From contig JBMFML010000001.1 of assembly GCA_049970695.1 (NCBI GenBank), positions 124,001-188,000 of the forward strand: a stretch of 64,000 nt of DNA, read 5' to 3'. Within the stretch, counting starts at the first letter, position 1. Each line of letters starts with the position of its first letter. Of this stretch, positions 1 to 8,359 are shown piece after piece. The DNA comes from UBA285 sp049970695 (GTDB lineage Archaea > Thermoproteota > Thermoprotei_A > Sulfolobales > Desulfurococcaceae). Both the position numbers and the translations under genes were made by a program. The notes under the pieces are model-generated. The model worked only from the letters and a program-made list of their open reading frames with translations. It searched no databases and was not told the origin of the DNA.

Positions 1-295
1 CCTCTGGTAGCGTTGGCGTGTACACTTGATCGGGGCTGATGTAGATGCCCTGCCCACCGAGCTGGTAGATGCCGGTTTGGAAACTGTTTCTCGTTCTGAG
101 GCTCTTGTTGTAGAATATGAGGTAGAGAGTCTTGCCGCGTAGCCAGTCGACTCTGCGCACGCCGCTGTGGAACATTTGCTTGAGCTCCCTGGCAGCCTTG
201 AGAACTAGCTTTATTGTATCGATGTCGTAGTCGTAGTTGGATATCCAGTCCTTACCCTTTAGGTAGCCTACAAACCAGGGCTTGTGCCTTCCCAT
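1..295 (-). CDS. Carbamoyltransferase (acetylornithine-type), 3' part cut off by window edge
   Basis: This is the N-terminal 98 residues of an aspartate/ornithine carbamoyltransferase superfamily enzyme, which transfers a carbamoyl group from carbamoyl phosphate to an amine. It contains the carbamoyl-phosphate loop S-L-R-T-R-N-S-F followed by Y-Q-L-G-G. That context (FxNxSxRTRxSFxxGxxQLGG) is closer to N-acetylornithine or N-succinylornithine carbamoyltransferase than to classical OTCase or ATCase. The ATG at 295 is preceded by GGTGG at suitable spacing. It is divergent from the small gene at 461. The substrate cannot be fixed because the second half of the protein is outside the window. Given the oxidase and hydantoinase genes nearby, a role in ureide degradation is possible. 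Confidence 0.75.
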   Translation of the reverse strand, partial: MGRHKPWFVGYLKGKDWISNYDYDIDTIKLVLKAARELKQMFHSGVRRVDWLRGKTLYLIFYNKSLRTRNSFQTGIYQLGGQGIYISPDQVYTPTLPE

Positions 296-358
296 TAGAC
301 CACCGAAGCCTTTTTGAAGTGTGCTATAATGGAGTAGGTTAAAAAGGCTTTCTACTAG

Positions 359-374
359 AGCGGCCCCGGCCGCT
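359..374. repeat. Short GC-rich inverted repeat in a divergent promoter region
   Basis: Perfect inverted repeat AGCGGC-CCCG-GCCGCT (six-base arms, four-base loop) between the divergent genes starting at 295 (minus) and 461 (plus). It could be a regulator site or a chance GC palindrome. No T-run follows it. Confidence 0.3.
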
Positions 375-460
375 AACCTCAGCTACTAGCTCAGCCTTTT
401 TCCGGCATATTACTTAATAGCTTTCTCTACACTCACATTCTTAGCCGAGGCGACTAAGAC

Positions 461-739
461 TTGAACTGCGTGATTGGAGAAGACTGCATCATAATTCGTG
501 GAGCAGTAACGATGTGGGACCTCAAGAGAGTTCTAGACGAGTTAAACCCGCTACTGCTGCTAAAAGGGTATGAGCCAAAGTACTACTTTGAGGGTTTTTT
601 GAGCCCCGAGGAAAGGGGAATAGTGCTGACAATAAAACTCGCCCGCGGGCTCTCAAAAGAGGATAAGAGAGCCATTAAGCTCTTTATGGAGACGCTCGGA
701 ATAAGTGTTACTGAGTGCAATGATGCAGGGAAAAAATGA
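461..739 (+). CDS. Small conserved-looking hypothetical protein
   Basis: A 92-residue protein that I do not recognise. It starts at TTG 461; an in-frame ATG lies 17 codons later and could be the true start. The composition looks like a real small globular alpha/beta protein (L-x-E-L-N-P core, then an acidic/basic helix near SKEDKRAIKLFMETLG). It has no membrane segment and no cysteine cluster apart from C3 and C9. Its stop codon directly abuts the stop codon of the convergent cysteine-synthase-like gene, with no spacer between the two reading frames. Confidence 0.5.
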   Translation: MNCVIGEDCIIIRGAVTMWDLKRVLDELNPLLLLKGYEPKYYFEGFLSPEERGIVLTIKLARGLSKEDKRAIKLFMETLGISVTECNDAGKK

Positions 740-1747
740 TTATAAAGCGAGTTCTTCTAGTAGGAGCTTTCTCGAGACGAGCTCTCTTTTCTTCTTGAAG
801 AGCCTCGTGCTGAAATACCTCGCGGCGTAGTCTGGTAGCACTGTAACGACTTTGCTGCCCTCTCCCAGGCCGTATTGCCGCGCGACTTTAATAGCTGCCA
901 CGACGTTTGCTCCAGAGCTTATTCCAACCGGCAATCCCTCTAGCCTTGCTATCAGCCTAGCCATTTCTATTGCCTCCTCGCTCGAGACCGTCACGAAGTC
1001 GTCTATTAAGTGCTTGTTTCTGTAGACGATGTCTGGCACGAAGCCGTCTCCAACGCCTTCTATCTCGTGCCTACTGCAAGGCCCCAAGCGGCCTGTTTTG
1101 AACCACTCTGTGGCAACCGGGCACTCCGCAGGCTCTGCCCCAACTACGAGTACGTCTTTGCACTCTTCTTTCAGCCTCTTTGCCACGCCCACCAGAGTCC
1201 CGCCTGTGCCTATTTCAGCTACAAACGCCTTGGGGCAGCCCAGCTGCTCTAGTATTTCCTTGCCCGTGGTCTCGTAGTGTGCTTGTATGTTTGCGTCATC
1301 AGACCACTGGTCAAAGAGGTAGTACTTGTCCGGGTTTTCCGCGACAAGCCTCTTAGCGGCTTCCAGCGCTACTCCCGCATCCGCTTCGCCTCCTGGGGTA
1401 AAGTAGAAGTCTGCGCCAAACAGCCTCATTATCATGAACCTCTCAGCGCTCATTTCCTCGGGTATTACTATTAGGACCTTGAAGCCCATGGCACTTGCTA
1501 GTGCTGAGAAGGCAATGCCCGTGTTGCCCGTAGTGGGAACCACTACTGTCATGCCCGGCTTGAGCTCTCCTCTTTCAATGGCCTTGCGCAGCATGTAGAG
1601 GGCCATTCTGTCCTTAACGCTGCCGGTAGGGTTTAGAAACTCCATCTTAGCCCATATTTCAGCCTTAACATCCCCAGGCTTGACTCTATTTAGGAGAATT
1701 ACTGGCGTTCCACCAATGCACTCTGTTATGTCGCGACAGACCCTCAA
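740..1747 (-). CDS. cysK: Cysteine synthase family PLP enzyme
   Basis: Fold-type II PLP enzyme of 335 residues, most like O-acetylserine/O-phosphoserine sulfhydrylase, which makes cysteine from an activated serine and sulfide. The PLP lysine is K45 in NPTGSVKDR, the substrate loop is TTGNTG at 72-77 (SGNTG in most bacterial enzymes), the phosphate-binding loop is GTGGT at 180-184, and the serine contacting the pyridine ring lies in GISSGAN near 278. Length is normal. The start codon is the last possible one before a short intergenic space. Because it sits among carbamoyltransferase, molybdenum hydroxylase and hydantoinase genes, a catabolic beta-elimination activity is a reasonable alternative to cysteine synthesis. 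Confidence 0.85.
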   Translation of the reverse strand: MRVCRDITECIGGTPVILLNRVKPGDVKAEIWAKMEFLNPTGSVKDRMALYMLRKAIERGELKPGMTVVVPTTGNTGIAFSALASAMGFKVLIVIPEEMSAERFMIMRLFGADFYFTPGGEADAGVALEAAKRLVAENPDKYYLFDQWSDDANIQAHYETTGKEILEQLGCPKAFVAEIGTGGTLVGVAKRLKEECKDVLVVGAEPAECPVATEWFKTGRLGPCSRHEIEGVGDGFVPDIVYRNKHLIDDFVTVSSEEAIEMARLIARLEGLPVGISSGANVVAAIKVARQYGLGEGSKVVTVLPDYAARYFSTRLFKKKRELVSRKLLLEELAL

Positions 1748-1891
1748 GGCGCCTACACCTCTTCTTAAACCGTAGTCATAGGCTTAGGAAGTATTTAAGA
1801 GCATTCTTTCCGCGGGGTTAGTTGCGTTGCGCCAAGTACTGCAAGCTTATTAACCCCGGGGCGTTATTAGTGTGAACCAACGCTCGGGTAG

Positions 1892-2788
1892 GTGGTAGCC
1901 ATCTTCGAAATTTACCGTCCCTCAAGCCTAGATGATGCAGTTGAGTTCCTGCACAAGCACGCTCCTGACGCTAGACCCCTAGCAGGAGGAACGGAGCTGC
2001 TAATTCTAATACGCGACAAGAAAATAAAGCCCCCAAAGTACCTAGTAGACCTCTCGCCACTAAGGAAGGACTTGAGCTATGTCAAGCTCGAGAATGGCTT
2101 AGTAAAGATAGGGGCGCTAACAACAGTATGGGAGCTTAGCGAGAGCTTTCTGCACAGAGACCCGCGCTACGCCGGGTTCAAAGACGTCTGGCACAAGTTT
2201 GGAACTATGCACTTGAGGTTTGTGGCCACAATAGGAGGCAATATTGCAACGGCAACCGATTTCAGCGACTACATAGTGCTACTACTGGCATATGGTGCCA
2301 GTGTCAAGTTAAGGAGTGTTGATGGAGAGCGCGTTGTGCCGCTAGAAGAACTTATAGCTGATAGGAGGCAGCTGGCAGCCAGACCTGATGAACTAATAGT
2401 CGAAGTGCTCTTTCCAGAGCCTCCACCCAGGTCGAGTAGTAGCTTTGAAAAGTTTGACAGGAGGCAAATACTGATAGCTGGAATAGCCAATGGCTGCTCA
2501 TACCTGCACCTAGACGAAGGGGGTAAGATAGCTGATGTGAGGATATCCTTCGACATGGTCAAGGGCAAGAGGATCCCCGGCAGGGTTAAGCCCGTTGAGG
2601 ACTTTCTAAGAGGCAAGGTATTCACGGAGGAGCTAGTGACTAGGGCAGCAGAAGAAGTGCTGCCCCGCGTAATGGAGAAGTACACTGATTGGTGGACTAC
2701 TGCCGAGTACAGGCTCGAAATGTCAAAAGTGACCCTGAAGAGAACGCTCCTAATAGCCAAGAAGAGAATTGAGGGCGGCGCCTTATGA
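1892..2788 (+). CDS. Molybdenum hydroxylase, FAD-binding medium subunit (CoxM/XdhB family)
   Basis: A 298-residue FAD subunit of the xanthine dehydrogenase/aldehyde oxidase/CO dehydrogenase superfamily. It accepts electrons from the Fe-S subunit and passes them to an external acceptor. The two FAD-diphosphate motifs are visible: AGGTELLI at 31-38 and TIGGNIAT at 113-120. The GTG start at 1892 follows a GGTAGG ribosome site. It is the first gene of a three-gene operon in the order medium-small-large; its stop overlaps the next start by four bases (ATGA at 2785). It is a cytoplasmic protein with no signal sequence. Confidence 0.9.
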   Translation: MVAIFEIYRPSSLDDAVEFLHKHAPDARPLAGGTELLILIRDKKIKPPKYLVDLSPLRKDLSYVKLENGLVKIGALTTVWELSESFLHRDPRYAGFKDVWHKFGTMHLRFVATIGGNIATATDFSDYIVLLLAYGASVKLRSVDGERVVPLEELIADRRQLAARPDELIVEVLFPEPPPRSSSSFEKFDRRQILIAGIANGCSYLHLDEGGKIADVRISFDMVKGKRIPGRVKPVEDFLRGKVFTEELVTRAAEEVLPRVMEKYTDWWTTAEYRLEMSKVTLKRTLLIAKKRIEGGAL

Positions 2789-3321
2789 GTAGGCTCTACA
2801 AGGTGAAGTTGAAAGTCAATGGAGTCAGCTACGAGCTAGAAGTTCCGGCATCGGAGAGGTTGATAGATACGCTGAGGTACAGGCTTGGATTCGTGAGCGT
2901 CAAAGAAGGCTGCGGACGAGGCGAGTGCGGAAATTGCGTAGTCCTAGTCAACGGCGCTCCCCGGCCTTCCTGCCTAGCACTAACAGCCACGCTAGATGGC
3001 GCCGAAGTAGTCACTCTAGAGGGAATAGCGCCTCCGGGCAAGCTCCACGCAGTACAAGTAGCTATACTCGAGTCTGGTGGAGTTCAGTGCGGCTTCTGCA
3101 CGCCAGGTGTGATCATAATGGCCAAGGCGCTCCTAGACAGAAACCCAGATCCGCAAGTAGATGAAATAAAGGAGTGGCTTGCCGGCGTTCTCTGCAGGTG
3201 TGGGAGCTACTACCACTACATAAAAGCCGTCAAGCTTGCTGCAGAGTACATTAAGAAGGGGTTCGTGTACTTCAGTGAAGAAGAGGTTAAGAAGAAGCTA
3301 CACTTACGCGTCGTGGGGTGA
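2785..3321 (+). CDS. Molybdenum hydroxylase, [2Fe-2S] small subunit (CoxS/XdhC-type)
   Basis: A 178-residue subunit carrying two [2Fe-2S] clusters. The plant-ferredoxin-type cluster uses C43, C48, C51 and C63 (GCGRGECGNC, then a later C). The second, helical-domain cluster uses C102, C105, C137 and C139 (CGFC and CRC). It transfers electrons from the molybdenum centre to the FAD subunit. It is slightly longer than the usual roughly 160 residues because of a lysine-rich C-terminal tail. It is translationally coupled to the gene before it, and six bases separate its stop from the TTG start of the large subunit. Confidence 0.93.
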   Translation: MSRLYKVKLKVNGVSYELEVPASERLIDTLRYRLGFVSVKEGCGRGECGNCVVLVNGAPRPSCLALTATLDGAEVVTLEGIAPPGKLHAVQVAILESGGVQCGFCTPGVIIMAKALLDRNPDPQVDEIKEWLAGVLCRCGSYYHYIKAVKLAAEYIKKGFVYFSEEEVKKKLHLRVVG

Positions 3322-3327
3322 TGCTCG

Positions 3328-5730
3328 TTGAGTAAGCCTGAGTACGTTCAAATAGTAGAGGAAGTCTTCGAGAAGACCAAGCATGTCAAGACGGCTGAGT
3401 TCAGGTATCTCGGCAAGAAGATAACGCGCTGGGACGCCTTCTCAAAGGTCACTGGCAAGCCGATGTTCGCAGCAGACCTCATAAACCTGGTCAAGAACCC
3501 CGTTTACGTCTACAGCGTTAGATCTAAGTATGCCCATGCACTAATCAAGCACATAGACGTCTCAGACGCCGAGAAGCAACCTGGCGTCATCAAGGTGTTT
3601 ACAGCAAAGGACGTGCCCGGCTTGAACGACATCGGCTACGTAATACCCGACCAGCCGCTCCTCGCCAATAGAAAAGTCAGGTATATTGGAGACACTGTAG
3701 CCCTCGTAGTTGCTGAGTCCCTCGAAAAGGCCAGGGAAGCAGCAGAGCTAGTAACCGTGGACTACGAGCCGCTCCCCGTGTACTTAGACCCGCTCGACAT
3801 AGTCGACTTCGAAACCCTGCAGGAGAAGGACCACGTCTTAATACACGACGAAAGAGGCACTGACATCATAACGAGGTACAGAATACGCGTTGGAGATGTT
3901 GAAAAGGCCTTCAAGGAAGCAGCAGTAGTAGTTGAGAACGTGTACAAGACACCAGCGCAGGAACACGCATACTTAGAGCCTGAAGCTGCAATAGCCATAC
4001 CAGAGCCTGATGGAAGTGTCACTATATACGTCAAGACTCAGTGCCCCTTTGACGTTAGAAGAGCGGTGAGCAACGTACTTGGGCTGCCGTACAGCTATGT
4101 GAGAGTTATTGCCCCTGCGCTGGGCGGCGGATTCGGGGGAGCTGAAGATGTTGGAAACGAAGTAGCGGCTAAGGCCGCTCTCGTCGCACTGAAACTCAAG
4201 AGGCCCGCTGTAGTGCTGCACACGCGCGAAGAGTCCTTTATAGCGCATACTAAGAGGCACTCAATGATAGCGTACTATAGGCATGCTGCAAAACGCGATG
4301 GGACTCTACTAGCGGTTGAGGCAAGAATCGTTCTTGGGGGCGGCGCTTACGCTAGTCTCGCGCCATTCGTGGCGTGGAGGGCCGTCGTTCACAGCACAGG
4401 TCCATACAAAGTCAGCAATGCTAAAGTAGACGTAGTATCGGTGTACACTAATAGAGTGCCTTCTGGTGCTTTCAGAGGCTTCGGCAACCCACAAGTGCAC
4501 TTTGCTGTTGAGAGGCAGATGGACCTCCTCGCAGAAGAACTCGGAATGGATCCAGTCGAACTAAGGCTCAGGAACATCCTTAGGAACGGCGACAGAACAG
4601 TCCACGGACAGCTCCTAGACCACGGAGTAGGTCTCGAAGATGCCTTGAAGAGGGCGCTAGAATTAAGCAACTACTATGAGAAGAAAAAGCTTTACGAGAG
4701 CGCGACAGGCAGGAGAAGGAGGGGCATTGGAATAGCCTTGATGTACCACGGTAATAGCATAGGAGCAGAGGGTGCAGACTACTCCAGCGTGTCAATTATA
4801 ATAAACAGGGATGGCAGTATCACGTTCAGGTCAGGAACAACCGACATGGGCCAGGGCTCCATACAGGGCTTGATAAACATAGCCGCCGAAGTCCTGGGCG
4901 TTCCGCCTTCATACTTCAAGGTTGAGTGGGCCGATACGGCCTCGGTGCCTGACTCAGGCCCCACCGTGGCTTCGAGAGTTACCGCGATGACGGGCAACGC
5001 GGTATTAGTGGCTGCGTACAAGCTCAGGCAGAGGCTCAACTCGCTTGCAGCTTCGATGCTTGGTTGCAAGAGCCCAGATGACGTTGTAATCGAAGCACCG
5101 AAGGTTTACTGCAGAGACAACCCAGATAAGTACATTCTGTGGAGAGAACTCGTTGAACAGGCCTTCTGGAAGGGAGTGCCACTACAGGAGTACGGCTACT
5201 ACAGGGCCCCGCCAGCCGAGTGGCACGACGAGACTGGTACTGGACAGCCGTACTTCACCTACACGTTTGGAGCAGTAGTGAGCGAGGTCGAAGTAGATCT
5301 CGATACTGGAGTGGTCAGGGTCTTGGAGGCCACAACGGTCTATGACGTGGGCAGGGTAATTAATTGGTATGGTGCAGAACTGCACGCCATGGGCGGCTAC
5401 ATCCAGGGAATGGGCTATGCCCTAATGGAAGACGTCTACTACGCTCCCGACGGCAGGGTCTACAACCCGAACTTCTCGGCATACCACATACCAACAGCTC
5501 TCGACATACCAGAGAAAATAAACGTGGACTTCGTAGAAGCAGGGTATATCAGAGGGCCCTTTGGCGCTAAGGGGCTTGGAGAGCCCGTAATAGTCGGCGT
5601 GGCCCCCTCAATAGCAAACGCCGTAGCCCACGCCTTGAGAGACAAGAAGGCAAAGTACGCTGTGAACAAAATACCCCTAACACCAGACTACGTCTATGGC
5701 ATAATCAAGAAGTTTGGGCTGAACAAGTAA
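3328..5730 (+). CDS. Molybdenum hydroxylase, molybdopterin-binding large subunit (xanthine/aldehyde oxidoreductase type)
   Basis: An 800-residue catalytic subunit holding the molybdopterin cofactor. The molybdopterin loop GGGFGG is at 266-271, followed by A where many homologues have K. The loop AFRGFGNPQ at 381-389 has the xanthine dehydrogenase pattern and not the AYRCSFR loop of Mo-Cu CO dehydrogenase, so this is not form I CO dehydrogenase. The catalytic glutamate lies in GLGEP near 752. The TTG at 3328 was chosen because the upstream ATG at 3321 runs into a stop after four codons. The substrate is likely a purine, other N-heterocycle or aldehyde; the adjacent hydantoinase favours purines or ureides (inference). 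Confidence 0.92.
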   Translation: MSKPEYVQIVEEVFEKTKHVKTAEFRYLGKKITRWDAFSKVTGKPMFAADLINLVKNPVYVYSVRSKYAHALIKHIDVSDAEKQPGVIKVFTAKDVPGLNDIGYVIPDQPLLANRKVRYIGDTVALVVAESLEKAREAAELVTVDYEPLPVYLDPLDIVDFETLQEKDHVLIHDERGTDIITRYRIRVGDVEKAFKEAAVVVENVYKTPAQEHAYLEPEAAIAIPEPDGSVTIYVKTQCPFDVRRAVSNVLGLPYSYVRVIAPALGGGFGGAEDVGNEVAAKAALVALKLKRPAVVLHTREESFIAHTKRHSMIAYYRHAAKRDGTLLAVEARIVLGGGAYASLAPFVAWRAVVHSTGPYKVSNAKVDVVSVYTNRVPSGAFRGFGNPQVHFAVERQMDLLAEELGMDPVELRLRNILRNGDRTVHGQLLDHGVGLEDALKRALELSNYYEKKKLYESATGRRRRGIGIALMYHGNSIGAEGADYSSVSIIINRDGSITFRSGTTDMGQGSIQGLINIAAEVLGVPPSYFKVEWADTASVPDSGPTVASRVTAMTGNAVLVAAYKLRQRLNSLAASMLGCKSPDDVVIEAPKVYCRDNPDKYILWRELVEQAFWKGVPLQEYGYYRAPPAEWHDETGTGQPYFTYTFGAVVSEVEVDLDTGVVRVLEATTVYDVGRVINWYGAELHAMGGYIQGMGYALMEDVYYAPDGRVYNPNFSAYHIPTALDIPEKINVDFVEAGYIRGPFGAKGLGEPVIVGVAPSIANAVAHALRDKKAKYAVNKIPLTPDYVYGIIKKFGLNK

Positions 5731-5734
5731 ATGG

Positions 5735-5740
5735 TTTTTT
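5735..5740 (+). terminator. T-run after the molybdenum hydroxylase operon
   Basis: Six consecutive T residues lie five bases after the large-subunit stop codon. T-rich tracts are the usual archaeal intrinsic termination signal. It lies in the short space before the convergent amidohydrolase gene. Confidence 0.45.
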
Positions 5741-5784
5741 CCTCCCAACTCTTCGTATATCCCTCCTCGTGCTCCGCGCTTGAC

Positions 5785-7113
5785 CTATAGCGCCTTAACG
5801 TAGTTCCCTATGTAAACTCCCAGCCCAGGTCTACCCACGAGCTCGCCGTTTTCAATAATGACGTGCCCACCGACGACCAAGTGCAGTGGCGCACCGTATA
5901 GCTCTATGCCTTCCCAAGGAGTCCAGTCGACTTTGTGGTGGTGCGTTGACGCCGATATCTTCTTAGCCCTGCGCGTCTCCAAGATGTAGAGGTCTGCACG
6001 GCTACCTATGCTTATTGACCCCATTAACGGGTAAACCCCCAGCAGCTTTGCGGGGTTTTCGGAGAAGACCTCTACAAACCTCTTAATGCTTATTCTCCCC
6101 TTCAGAACCCCGTAGGTGTATAGGAAGGGCCCCATGATCTCCAAGTTTGGTATGCCACCCCACGCACTCCACACATCTACTTCCTTAAGCCTACGTGGTG
6201 CTGGGGCATTGTCGCTTGCATATACCTCTATGAGGCCCTCCGCCAGCCCCCTCCACAAGGCCTCCACGTCCTCCCGGGTCTTGAGAGTTGGTGCTAGCTT
6301 CAAGTAGTTTCCATACCTCGCTGAGTCTTCTCTAGTGAAGTAGAGGTGGTGGGGGCATACTTCGCTCGTTACTTTCACGCCTTTCTCCTTTAAGAAGAGC
6401 ACAGACTCCAGGCCCAGCTTGCTCGATAGGTGTGCTACGTGTATTCTTGCCCCTGTGTCGCGGGCGTACATTCCAATTCTGAGTATGGCGGCTGCTTCAG
6501 CTGAGTCCGTTCTGCTCATGTGGTAAGACACTACGTCGTTCCTCGCCTTGTAAAGCCCCTCCCAGTACCTTATTAAGCCCTCGTCTTCGGCGTGCACTAT
6601 TGCAACGCTATCTGTCTTCGCTATTTCTTCCAGTATACTGCCCAGGGCTTCTTCCTCAGCTTGAAACGGGCGGCAAGTAAATATTTTGAACGTCTTGACG
6701 CCCCTCTTTCTGAGTTCTGCGATGCTCTTAATGTTCTTCTTATTCAAGAAACCGCCTGTTACTCCGTAGTTTACGTAGGAGTTCTTCGCGGCTTCTTTGA
6801 GCTTGGCCTCGAGCGCCTCCACGCTGTCTACGTAAACTCTTAGCGGCATGTCTATGAGAGTTGTCAAACCGCCGTAGGCTGCAGCGAGCGAGCCCGTTTT
6901 CCAGTCTTCGTTATCGGCGTACTCAGGGTCGTAGACGTGGGCGTGCACGTCAATACCACCAGGTAGCACAGGCTGGTGCTCTGCGTCTAGCACGTAGTCG
7001 CCTTCAAACTCGCGCCTGCCAATGGCCTTAACGATCCCATTTTCCACGAGGATGTTCCCTTCAACGAGCTCTCCACCAAAGAATATCTTCGCGTTTCTAA
7101 CGACGAGCGACAA
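5785..7113 (-). CDS. Cyclic amidohydrolase (hydantoinase/allantoinase/dihydroorotase family)
   Basis: A 442-residue metal-dependent hydrolase that opens cyclic amide rings such as hydantoin, allantoin or dihydropyrimidine. Metal ligands are visible: H57 and H59 in DVHAHV, the lysine likely to be carbamylated, K143 in TFKIF, H174 in VHAED, a further H in HVAHLSS, and D in SDNAP (usually SDHAP or TDHAP). A longer frame reaches 7179, but that extension would begin upstream of the TATA element at 7149-7155. I therefore place the start at TTG 7113, where the family N-terminus (a beta strand VVRNAKIF) begins. It is convergent with the molybdenum hydroxylase operon. Confidence 0.88.
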   Translation of the reverse strand: MSLVVRNAKIFFGGELVEGNILVENGIVKAIGRREFEGDYVLDAEHQPVLPGGIDVHAHVYDPEYADNEDWKTGSLAAAYGGLTTLIDMPLRVYVDSVEALEAKLKEAAKNSYVNYGVTGGFLNKKNIKSIAELRKRGVKTFKIFTCRPFQAEEEALGSILEEIAKTDSVAIVHAEDEGLIRYWEGLYKARNDVVSYHMSRTDSAEAAAILRIGMYARDTGARIHVAHLSSKLGLESVLFLKEKGVKVTSEVCPHHLYFTREDSARYGNYLKLAPTLKTREDVEALWRGLAEGLIEVYASDNAPAPRRLKEVDVWSAWGGIPNLEIMGPFLYTYGVLKGRISIKRFVEVFSENPAKLLGVYPLMGSISIGSRADLYILETRRAKKISASTHHHKVDWTPWEGIELYGAPLHLVVGGHVIIENGELVGRPGLGVYIGNYVKAL

Positions 7114-7148
7114 GAACGCTGCACCATGCTTATGTAGTCTCCAACATG

Positions 7149-7155
7149 TTAAAAA
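7149..7155 (-). promoter_or_regulatory. TATA box for the amidohydrolase gene
   Basis: On the minus strand this reads CTTTTTAAC, about 38 bases upstream of TTG 7113, which would leave a very short leader. It supports 7113 over 7179 as the start. Confidence 0.5.
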
Positions 7156-7177
7156 GCCCTCTCGACCAGGGAGCCGC

Positions 7178-7185
7178 AATATATT
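7178..7185 (+). promoter_or_regulatory. TATA box for the sugar nucleotidyltransferase gene
   Basis: AATATATT lies about 38 bases upstream of GTG 7220. It is separate from the minus-strand TATA element about 27 bases away. Together they define a compact divergent promoter region. Confidence 0.5.
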
Positions 7186-7219
7186 GTCCTCTACAGAAAA
7201 AGTACTACACGGTGTCGAC

Positions 7220-8359
7220 GTGGCAGTAGCAATAGTGCTCGCTGGCGGCGTTGGCTCTAGGCTTTACCCCCTTAGCAAAGTCACTCCTAAGCCACTCATA
7301 CCCTTTGCAGGTGCTCCCTTGATAGAGTACCTTGTCGACTCATTACTCAAAAGCGGGTTTTTCGAAGTCATAATCACGGCTAAGTACCTTGGTGATCAAA
7401 TCGTTAAGTACTTTAAAGGCAGGCCACGCGTAAAGCCGCTTTTACTGAATTCCCGCGATACCGCAGATGCTGTTCGACTAGTAGCGGACATGATTAAAGG
7501 AGACTTCCTAGTTTCGATGGGAGACGTTGCAACAGATATACCATTTAGCGTATTTTTCGAATTCCACCTCAGTAAAGGCCCCACAGCCTCAATAGTGCTT
7601 AAACAAGTCGACAACCCACTACCATACGGGTTAGTATACGTCGATGAAGGAGGGTACGTGTACCACTTTGCCGAAAAGCCTAGATCCATAGAAGCATGCT
7701 TGCTACTACTAGCACACCACAAGAGCCGGGGGGCTCATCTCTACAGCAATCTCGTTAATGCCGGCATATATGCGTTTAAAGAGGAAGTGCTAAGTCTGCT
7801 CGTTGAAAAGCCCAGCTTAATGGACTTTGGGCGACACGTTTTTCCCTACCTACTAGAGCAGGGGCACAAGGTACTGGGCTGGATCGCACCTGCAGGCTCT
7901 TACTGGAACGACATAGGCGTGCCAAGCGTGTACAAGGAGGCTGTGTGGGACTTGCTGGAGGGAAGAATAAGCAACTGGTCTCCCAGGGGGAGGCTCTACT
8001 CTCGTGGATTATACATTGCTGAGGGGGCTACTGTAAAGGGAAGCGTGATACCACCTGTCTACATAGGTAAAGACGTAGTAATCGAAGAGGGCGCGGTAGT
8101 CGGTCCCTACGCTTCACTAGAAGAAGGAACGATTGTTAAAAAGGAGGCGCGCGTTTCGTACGCAATTACGTGGCAAAGCGCTACAATTGCGGAGGGCTCT
8201 CAAGTGCACGACTCCATAGTCATGAACAACGCTACTGTTGGGCCTCAAGTCAAGGTGGTATCCTCTATTGTGGGGACAGGCTGTACTATTGGGAGGGATC
8301 TGATTAGAGAAGTCATTGAGCCCTGCTCTTGGGTGTCGCCCTATGAGGCTATCGGGTAA
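7220..8359 (+). CDS. Sugar-phosphate nucleotidyltransferase with C-terminal left-handed beta-helix
   Basis: A 379-residue NTP-dependent nucleotidyltransferase (mannose-1-phosphate guanylyltransferase or glucose-1-phosphate thymidylyl/uridylyltransferase type). It makes nucleotide-activated sugars for glycans. The N-terminal nucleotide loop is LAGGVGSRLYPL (about 7-18) followed by TPKPLIPFAG. The C-terminal part has hexapeptide-repeat character (for example VIGPYASLEEG and IVGTGCTIG), forming a left-handed beta-helix. The open frame extends back to 7022, but those residues lie opposite the divergent gene and upstream of the TATA box, so GTG 7220 is preferred. It overlaps the following phosphohexomutase-like gene and probably works with it. 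Confidence 0.88.
   Translation: MAVAIVLAGGVGSRLYPLSKVTPKPLIPFAGAPLIEYLVDSLLKSGFFEVIITAKYLGDQIVKYFKGRPRVKPLLLNSRDTADAVRLVADMIKGDFLVSMGDVATDIPFSVFFEFHLSKGPTASIVLKQVDNPLPYGLVYVDEGGYVYHFAEKPRSIEACLLLLAHHKSRGAHLYSNLVNAGIYAFKEEVLSLLVEKPSLMDFGRHVFPYLLEQGHKVLGWIAPAGSYWNDIGVPSVYKEAVWDLLEGRISNWSPRGRLYSRGLYIAEGATVKGSVIPPVYIGKDVVIEEGAVVGPYASLEEGTIVKKEARVSYAITWQSATIAEGSQVHDSIVMNNATVGPQVKVVSSIVGTGCTIGRDLIREVIEPCSWVSPYEAIG

Noticed and set aside
3328..5730. Aerobic CO dehydrogenase (form I) identity for the molybdenum hydroxylase
   Set aside because: The large subunit lacks the AYRCSFR active-site loop and has AFRGFGNPQ instead.
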